A DNA stretch of 36,489 bases from the NCBI RefSeq assembly GCF_001484765.1, contig NZ_LLXO01000040.1:1-36489 (forward strand). Reading direction: 5' to 3'. Position numbers and translations under genes: made by a program. The notes under the pieces are model-generated. The model had not been told where the DNA came from. It saw nothing but the letters and a program-made list of their open reading frames with translations, and ran no database searches. Origin of the DNA: Entomohabitans teleogrylli. Its GTDB lineage: Bacteria; Pseudomonadota; Gammaproteobacteria; Enterobacterales; Enterobacteriaceae. Positions 26,860 through 36,489 of the stretch are shown here, piece by piece. The stretch's first letter is position 1. Each line of letters begins with the position of its first letter.

Positions 26860-27464
26860 CTACTTATGGCGGCTTTTCAGGTTATTAATCACATCCTGCA
26901 GGCTCAGCCCCTGGTCCTGCAGCAGCACCAGCAGGTGGTACACCAGGTCAGAGGCTTCATTTTTCAGCTCTTCGCTATCGTGAACCGTAGCGGCTAATGC
27001 GGTTTCAACGCCTTCTTCACCCACTTTCTGGGCGATGCGTTTGGTGCCGCTGGCGTACAGCTTTGCCGTATAGGAACTGGCCGGATCCGCCGTTTTACGC
27101 GCCGCCAGCAGTTCCTCCAGTTGGTACAGGAACAGCGCCTCGTGATGCGCATCGCCGAAACAGCTGGACGTGCCGAGGTGGCAGGTCGGGCCGACCGGGC
27201 GGGCCAGCACCAGCAGGGTATCGTTATCACAGTCCGGGGTGATGCTCGCCACATTGAGGAAATGGCCGGAGCTTTCCCCTTTGGTCCACAGGCGCTGTTT
27301 GCTGCGCGAATAAAAGGTCACCTTGCCGGACGCCAGGGTTTCATCCAGCGCCGCCGGGTTCATATAGCCGAGCATCAGTACTTCGCCGGATACCGCATGC
27401 TGGACGATAGCCGGCAGCAGGCCGTCGGTTTTCTGCCAGTCCAGCTGTCCACGTTGTTGTTCAG

Positions 27465-27471
<7 letters not shown>
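26860..27471 (-). CDS. hisI: HisI (HisIE), phosphoribosyl-AMP cyclohydrolase / phosphoribosyl-ATP pyrophosphatase
   Basis: This bifunctional enzyme carries out steps two and three of histidine synthesis. It is 203 residues, the same length as E. coli HisIE. The cyclohydrolase is N-terminal (about 1-110, with [12 protein letters not shown] and the zinc-site cysteine motif [10 protein letters not shown]). The pyrophosphohydrolase is C-terminal (about 115-203, with [13 protein letters not shown]). It starts with GTG at 27471 and overlaps the hisF end by seven bases, so translation is probably coupled. It is the last gene of the his operon. Confidence 0.96.
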
Positions 27472-33000
<5,529 letters not shown>

Positions 33001-33004
33001 GGTC

Positions 33005-33904
33005 TTACTCCATCATTTTTTCGATTGGCAGAACCAGGATCGAGCTGGCGCCCAGCGCTTTGAGTTTTTCCATGGTTTCCCAGAACAGGGTTTCGCTGCT
33101 CACCATGTGCATTGCCACGCGCTGACGATCGCCGGCCAGCGGCAGAATGGTGGGACGTTCAGCCCCCGGAAGCAGCGCCACCACTTCTTCCAGACGGTCG
33201 CTCGGGGCGTGCAGCATAATGTATTTGGATTCGCGGGCCTGAATCACCCCCTGAATGCGCGTCATTAGCTTATCGATGAGTTGCTGCCTGGCATCCGGCA
33301 TCTCGCCGTCGCGCTGGATCAGGCAGGCTTTGGAGCGGTAAATCACTTCCACTTCGCGCAGGCCGTTGGCTTCCAGGGTGGCGCCGGTGGACACCAGATC
33401 GCAAATGGCGTCCGCCAGTCCGGCGCGGGGGGCGACTTCCACGGAGCCGTTCAGCAGGCAGGATTTGAATGAGATACCTTTCTGGTCGAGATAGCGTTTC
33501 AGCAGGTGTGGGTAAGAGGTGGCGATGCGTTTATTGCTCAGCCCGGCCGGGCCATCCCAGGGTTCGTCGACCGGGGTGGCCAGCGACAGGCGACAACCGC
33601 CGAAATCGAGGCGGCGCAGGGTGAAGTAGCGGGGATCTTCTCCCTGGGCGCGGCGGTTCAGCAACTCTTCTTCCAGCACATTCTCACCGATGATGCCCAG
33701 ATCCACCACGCCGTCCATCACCAGGCCTGGGATATCGTCATCGCGCACGCGCAGGATATCGATCGGCATGTTTTCCGCCATGGCGATCAGCCGCTGGGTG
33801 TGAAGATTAATTTTGATGCCGCAGCGGGCCAGTAATTCGCGTGAATCGTCGCTCAGGCGCCCGGATTTTTGAATAGCTATGCGTAAACGAGAGTTGTCTG
33901 TCAT
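33005..33904 (-). CDS. hisG: HisG, ATP phosphoribosyltransferase
   Basis: This is the first and feedback-inhibited enzyme of histidine synthesis, joining ATP and PRPP. At 299 residues it is the long form, with a C-terminal ACT-like regulatory domain (about 225-299) that binds histidine, so no HisZ is needed. The PRPP-binding segment is [14 protein letters not shown] (about 167-180). It is the first structural gene of the operon, directly after the attenuator. Confidence 0.97.
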   Translation of the reverse strand: MTDNSRLRIAIQKSGRLSDDSRELLARCGIKINLHTQRLIAMAENMPIDILRVRDDDIPGLVMDGVVDLGIIGENVLEEELLNRRAQGEDPRYFTLRRLDFGGCRLSLATPVDEPWDGPAGLSNKRIATSYPHLLKRYLDQKGISFKSCLLNGSVEVAPRAGLADAICDLVSTGATLEANGLREVEVIYRSKACLIQRDGEMPDARQQLIDKLMTRIQGVIQARESKYIMLHAPSDRLEEVVALLPGAERPTILPLAGDRQRVAMHMVSSETLFWETMEKLKALGASSILVLPIEKMME

Positions 33905-33940
33905 GGTGCTTACCTTTTAATTCCTGTCTGAAACCGATAA

Positions 33941-33974
33941 TAAAAAAGCCCCCGGAAGCGATCTTCCGGGGGCT
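33941..33974 (-). terminator. his operon attenuator terminator
   Basis: A perfect 12-bp stem (33947-33958 with 33963-33974, AGCCCCCGGAAG and its complement) around a four-base loop is followed on the - strand by a run of T (33941-33947). It lies between the leader peptide and hisG and stops transcription when histidyl-tRNA is plentiful. Confidence 0.95.
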
Positions 33975-33995
33975 CTCTTTAGCATTCTTACGCCA

Positions 33996-34019
33996 CTGGA
34001 AGATCTTTTCGTCTTCCAG
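33996..34019 (-). promoter_or_regulatory. his leader upstream hairpin (attenuation)
   Basis: CTGGAAGA (33996-34003) pairs with TCTTCCAG (34012-34019) around an eight-base loop. Part of this sequence (GGAAG/CTTCC) can alternatively pair with the terminator stem. That matches the pause and anti-terminator arrangement of the classical his attenuator. Confidence 0.75.
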
Positions 34020-34037
34020 CACACATCGCCTGAAAGA

Positions 34038-34088
34038 CTAGTCAGGATGATGGTGATGGTGGTGGCGGTTAATCTGAATGCTGTTCAT
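34038..34088 (-). CDS. hisL: HisL, his operon leader peptide
   Basis: This 16-codon peptide, MNSIQINRHHHHHHPD, has six histidines in a row. Ribosome stalling at these codons when charged histidine tRNA is scarce prevents the terminator from forming. The E. coli leader is also 16 residues with seven histidines and ends in PD. The N-terminal half differs here. Confidence 0.95.
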   Translation of the reverse strand: MNSIQINRHHHHHHPD

Positions 34089-34128
34089 AAAATTCTCTGA
34101 TGAATGACTATTCATTGGCTGGTGTTTA

Positions 34129-34157
34129 CCGTAAACCAGATACGGCCACCAAGGCAA
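34129..34157 (-). promoter_or_regulatory. Candidate his operon promoter
   Basis: On the - strand, TTGCCT (34157-34152) is followed after 17 bases by TTACGG (34134-34129). This places a start about 34 bases before hisL. The -10 is weak, as is common for stringently controlled promoters, and it lies within the palindrome GTTTACCGTAAAC (34124-34136). Confidence 0.45.
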
Positions 34158-34287
34158 GGTCTTTTTTTGATTATTCCTGAAGGTGTTATTTTCAGTATCA
34201 ATTGTCAGTTTCCGCCGGCTGGCGTAGCCTTAATCCGGAGATCAGCAAAATTCCTGGAATGCGCTCTTTTCAGGAAAGGAGAAAAGC

Positions 34288-35112
34288 ATGAAAAAGGTCG
34301 CGATTGTCGGGACGGGATGGTTAGGAATGCCGTTGGCGCTGGCGCTGATGGCGCGCGGCTGGCAGGTTACCGGCAGTAAAACAACCCTGGACGGGGTGGA
34401 AGCGGCGAGGATGTGCGGCGTTGAGAGTTATCTGCTGCAACTGCAGCCGGAACTGGTCTGCGATAGCGACGATCTGGATGCGCTACTGAATGTGGATGCG
34501 CTGGTGATTACGTTGCCGGCCCGGCGCAGCGGGGAGGGGGACAATTTTTATCTGCAGGCGGTACAGGAAATTGTCGACAGCGCGCTGGCGCACCATATTC
34601 CGCGGATTGTGTTTACCAGTTCGACTTCGGTATACGGGGAAGAGGGCGGGATGATGAAAGAGCACTCCCCGCTGCGTCCGCAGAGCCAGTGCGGGCGGGT
34701 GCTGGTGGCGCTGGAGCACTGGCTGCACGATCTGCCGGGGACGTCGGTGGATATTGTGCGCCTGGCGGGTCTGGTGGGGCCCAACCGCCATCCGGGGCGG
34801 TTCTTTGCCGGCAAAAAGGCCTCCGGCGGCAATCACGGCGTGAATCTGGTGCATCTGGAAGATGTGGTGGCGGCTATTTCTCTGTTGTTGCAGGCGCCGA
34901 AGGGCGGGCATTTATATAACTTATGCGCCCCGGGGCACCCGACCAAAGCGCAGTTTTACCCGCAGATGTCCCGTTCGCTGGGGCTGCCCGAACCGGTGTT
35001 CAGCGATGCACCCGGCGGCCGGAAAGGAAAAATCATTGACGGCAGCCGGATTTGCAACGAACTGGGATTTGAATATCAGTATCCCGATCCGCTGACTATG
35101 CCGCTGGAGTGA
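34288..35112 (+). CDS. yeeZ: YeeZ, NAD(P)-binding epimerase-like protein
   Basis: The protein is 274 residues, the same length as E. coli YeeZ. It has a Rossmann fold of the extended SDR type, with the dinucleotide loop GTGWLGMP at about 8-15. VFTSSTSVYGEE (about 110-121) resembles the catalytic S/Y region of nucleotide-sugar epimerases, and GKIIDGSRICNELGF lies near the C-terminus. The substrate is unknown. It has a strong AGGAGAAAAGC ribosome site and is divergent from the his operon, as in E. coli. A sugar-nucleotide role is only suggested by the fold. Confidence 0.94.
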   Translation: MKKVAIVGTGWLGMPLALALMARGWQVTGSKTTLDGVEAARMCGVESYLLQLQPELVCDSDDLDALLNVDALVITLPARRSGEGDNFYLQAVQEIVDSALAHHIPRIVFTSSTSVYGEEGGMMKEHSPLRPQSQCGRVLVALEHWLHDLPGTSVDIVRLAGLVGPNRHPGRFFAGKKASGGNHGVNLVHLEDVVAAISLLLQAPKGGHLYNLCAPGHPTKAQFYPQMSRSLGLPEPVFSDAPGGRKGKIIDGSRICNELGFEYQYPDPLTMPLE

Positions 35113-35360
35113 ATCTGGCCCGCAGGGAGGGAGGCCGCCGGGAGTTAACAACGCGCCTGCGACAAAGCAGGTATAGCATAAAGTGAATAGAACATCGCTC
35201 GGGAAAGGGGAGATCGGCACAATGTAAAGCGGCTCTGGCCTGGCGCTGATAGCATTGCAATGCGAGTCCGTGCCGCCTGGTCTGAAGGTTGCTTCTGTGC
35301 CAGGGGGCATCCAATGCTACCCTTGTAGTGAAACGTCATTTTACAGCCACGCCACACAGG

Positions 35361-35372
35361 AAATGCAATTTG
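35361..35372 (+). promoter_or_regulatory. Ribosome site supporting the TTG start of the alaE-like gene
   Basis: AGGAA at 35358-35362 lies about seven bases before TTG at 35370-35372. The nearby ATG at 35363 is in another frame that soon meets a stop. No in-frame ATG lies closer than 35289, which would add 27 residues unlike the family. Confidence 0.5.
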
Positions 35373-35831
35373 CCTCAAAGCCCGCAGCACACGAAGCGTC
35401 GGACAGCATTTTTTGCAGACACGGTTGCGTTGATCCTGTTTTTCACTACAACCGGTATCATTAATGAACGCATGATTGCCGGCATGACGTGGGAACAAGT
35501 GTTTCATGCCCGCCTTCTGGGGGCGGCCCTGATGGTGCCGGTAGCGAGACCGTACGGCATATGGCGTGATTGGGTGATGAAGCGCGCCAGTGAGAGTCGG
35601 ATTTCCAGATTGCTATGGGATAGTGTCGCACTGGTTAGTTTTCAGGTGCCTGTATATGCAATGATCATTGCTTTCTGCGGCGCCACGGGAAGCGGCCTGC
35701 TGCGCGGCACTCTCGGCGCAGCCTTGATGATGCTCCTGCTGGGGCGCCCGTATGGCGCATTTCTGAACTGGGTACGCAAATTGTTTGGTTTACCGCCGGG
35801 GGGCGATAAGCCGATGTCGTTGAATGGTTGA
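35370..35831 (+). CDS. alaE: AlaE-family L-alanine exporter
   Basis: This small inner-membrane protein is about 153 residues with four predicted hydrophobic helices; E. coli AlaE is 149 residues. Family hallmarks are RPYGIWRDWVM (E. coli has WPYGMYRD), SFQVPVYAMII (E. coli TFQSPVYVAIL) and a second GRPYGAFLNWVRKLF motif near the end. AlaE exports L-alanine using the proton motive force. The start is inferred: TTG at 35370 with an AGGAA before it; an ATG at 35289 is the alternative. Sequence identity to E. coli AlaE looks moderate, so it may be a paralogue. In E. coli the gene is not next to yeeZ. Confidence 0.82.
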   Translation: MPQSPQHTKRRTAFFADTVALILFFTTTGIINERMIAGMTWEQVFHARLLGAALMVPVARPYGIWRDWVMKRASESRISRLLWDSVALVSFQVPVYAMIIAFCGATGSGLLRGTLGAALMMLLLGRPYGAFLNWVRKLFGLPPGGDKPMSLNG

Positions 35832-36383
35832 ATGGCACACTTGTGCGGGATGCTGACAATATTCAGTTCCGGCGTCAACCAGATTTTTCGGCCTTTTATC
35901 TCCAGTAAAAAGACGTGTTACATACCTGTTTCACATTATCCTAATTTTTAAACTTAGGTTTTCTCCTGAGATATTTGCAGCAATGCCGTACCCCACGCGG
36001 GAAATTAGTTCGACTATTATCGAAATTAAATATATTCAGGAATGGCCTTGTTGAATATTCCTGGGTATATTCTTCGCGAAATTTGTTTTTATCCAGGATA
36101 AAGAAAAGGGAATTTTCTTGAAAAATTCCGGAAAATATCCCATGACCCTCCTTAAGAAAATTTTTTTCCCCAAAAAAATCAATAGTTTCAATAGGAATTA
36201 ACGATCAATATTTGCTGTGTGATAGTTTTTAGCTATTGTGAGTTTTATTATCGATCGGTATAAACAATTATCCAGTCTTTACCCGTCTGTTATATAAATT
36301 ACCCAAAGCGTTATTTCTAAATTTTCAGGCGTAAAAGTCGGTGCAATTTTATTTTAAATTTGCATCATATAAGTGGTGATGTA
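35832..36383. other. AT-rich region upstream of a fimbrial operon
   Basis: These 552 bases without a gene become very AT-rich after 35930. They hold two inverted repeats, CAGGAAT/ATTCCTG (36037-36043 and 36057-36063) and GGAATTTT/AAAATTCC (36109-36116 and 36122-36129). Two GATC sites (36203 and 36253) and a good promoter at 36236-36264 follow. Such AT-rich upstream DNA is typical of H-NS-silenced fimbrial genes. Confidence 0.65.
36236..36264 (+). promoter_or_regulatory. Promoter of the fimbrial operon with a GATC in the spacer
   Basis: TTGTGA (36236-36241), a 17-base spacer and TATAAA (36259-36264) make a good sigma-70 promoter. A Dam site GATC lies inside the spacer at 36253-36256 and another 50 bases upstream at 36203-36206. 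The expected leader is about 110 bases. Confidence 0.6.
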
Positions 36384-36489
36384 ATGAAATTAATTCCTGT
36401 GTGCTTTTCCGGTATATTTATATTATTACTGGCGCTCCCGGCTGGCGCTGCATTAACTATTGACCGTTCACGACTGGTGCTGAATGAAG
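36384..36489 (+). CDS. Periplasmic fimbrial chaperone, N-terminus (cut by the window end)
   Basis: Only 35 codons are visible. A typical signal peptide (charged MK, hydrophobic IFILLLALP, cleavage after AGA) is followed by ALTIDRSRLVLNE. This matches the mature start of PapD-type chaperones. In PapD the sequence is AVSLDRTR with the invariant pilin-binding Arg8; here the eighth mature residue is also arginine. A GGTGA ribosome site precedes the ATG. Being first after the promoter, it may open a chaperone-usher operon in which the chaperone precedes the pilin, but the rest lies outside the window. Confidence 0.75.
   Translation, partial: MKLIPVCFSGIFILLLALPAGAALTIDRSRLVLNE

Noticed and set aside
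35832-36235. fimS-like invertible promoter element
   Set aside because: The inverted repeats in this region are only 20-21 bases end to end and do not flank the promoter, and no recombinase gene is in the window.

Overview
The window is chromosomal DNA from a member of the Enterobacteriaceae. The gene order yegD-alkA-yegE-udk-dcd-asmA-yegH-galF ... gnd-his operon-yeeZ is the familiar backbone around the surface-polysaccharide region of Escherichia, Klebsiella and relatives, and the proteins resemble their E. coli counterparts along their whole length. I cannot name the genus from the sequence alone. The colanic acid cluster that E. coli carries between yegH and galF is absent; only about 0.7 kb of AT-rich non-coding DNA lies there.

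Layout: (1) 1-11.2 kb is backbone: a DnaK-like protein (yegD), the divergent 3-methyladenine glycosylase alkA, the large diguanylate cyclase yegE, the pyrimidine salvage genes udk and dcd, the outer-membrane biogenesis factor asmA and the TerC/CBS membrane protein yegH. (2) 11.9-26.8 kb is the polysaccharide region. galF is followed by a JUMPstart/ops element and then manC-manB-wzm-wzt-wbdD-wbdA-wbdB-wbdC and gnd, all on the + strand. This is a complete polymannose O-antigen pathway of the E. coli O9/O9a and Klebsiella O3 type. ManC and ManB make GDP-mannose. WbdC and WbdB start and prime the chain on the lipid-linked primer, and two-domain WbdA polymerises it. WbdD caps the chain by phosphorylation and methylation, and the Wzm/Wzt ABC transporter recognises the cap and exports the finished chain. 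There is no wzx, wzy or wza-wzc, and no wzz or ugd between gnd and hisI, which fits an ABC-transporter system whose chain length is set by WbdD. (3) 26.8-34.1 kb is the histidine operon on the - strand (hisG-D-C-B-H-A-F-I) with a recognisable leader peptide containing six consecutive histidines and an attenuator terminator. (4) 34.3 kb to the end holds yeeZ, an AlaE-family alanine exporter gene, and an AT-rich stretch with a good promoter preceding the first codons of a periplasmic fimbrial chaperone cut off by the window end.

Nothing here is a clearly undescribed system. The most interesting points are the mannan locus occupying the galF-gnd slot in a colanic-acid-less background, the WbdD length ruler, several unexplained hairpins and palindromes in the leader and gaps of the O-antigen operon, a second ops-like motif before gnd, and a fimbrial promoter with a Dam site in its spacer.
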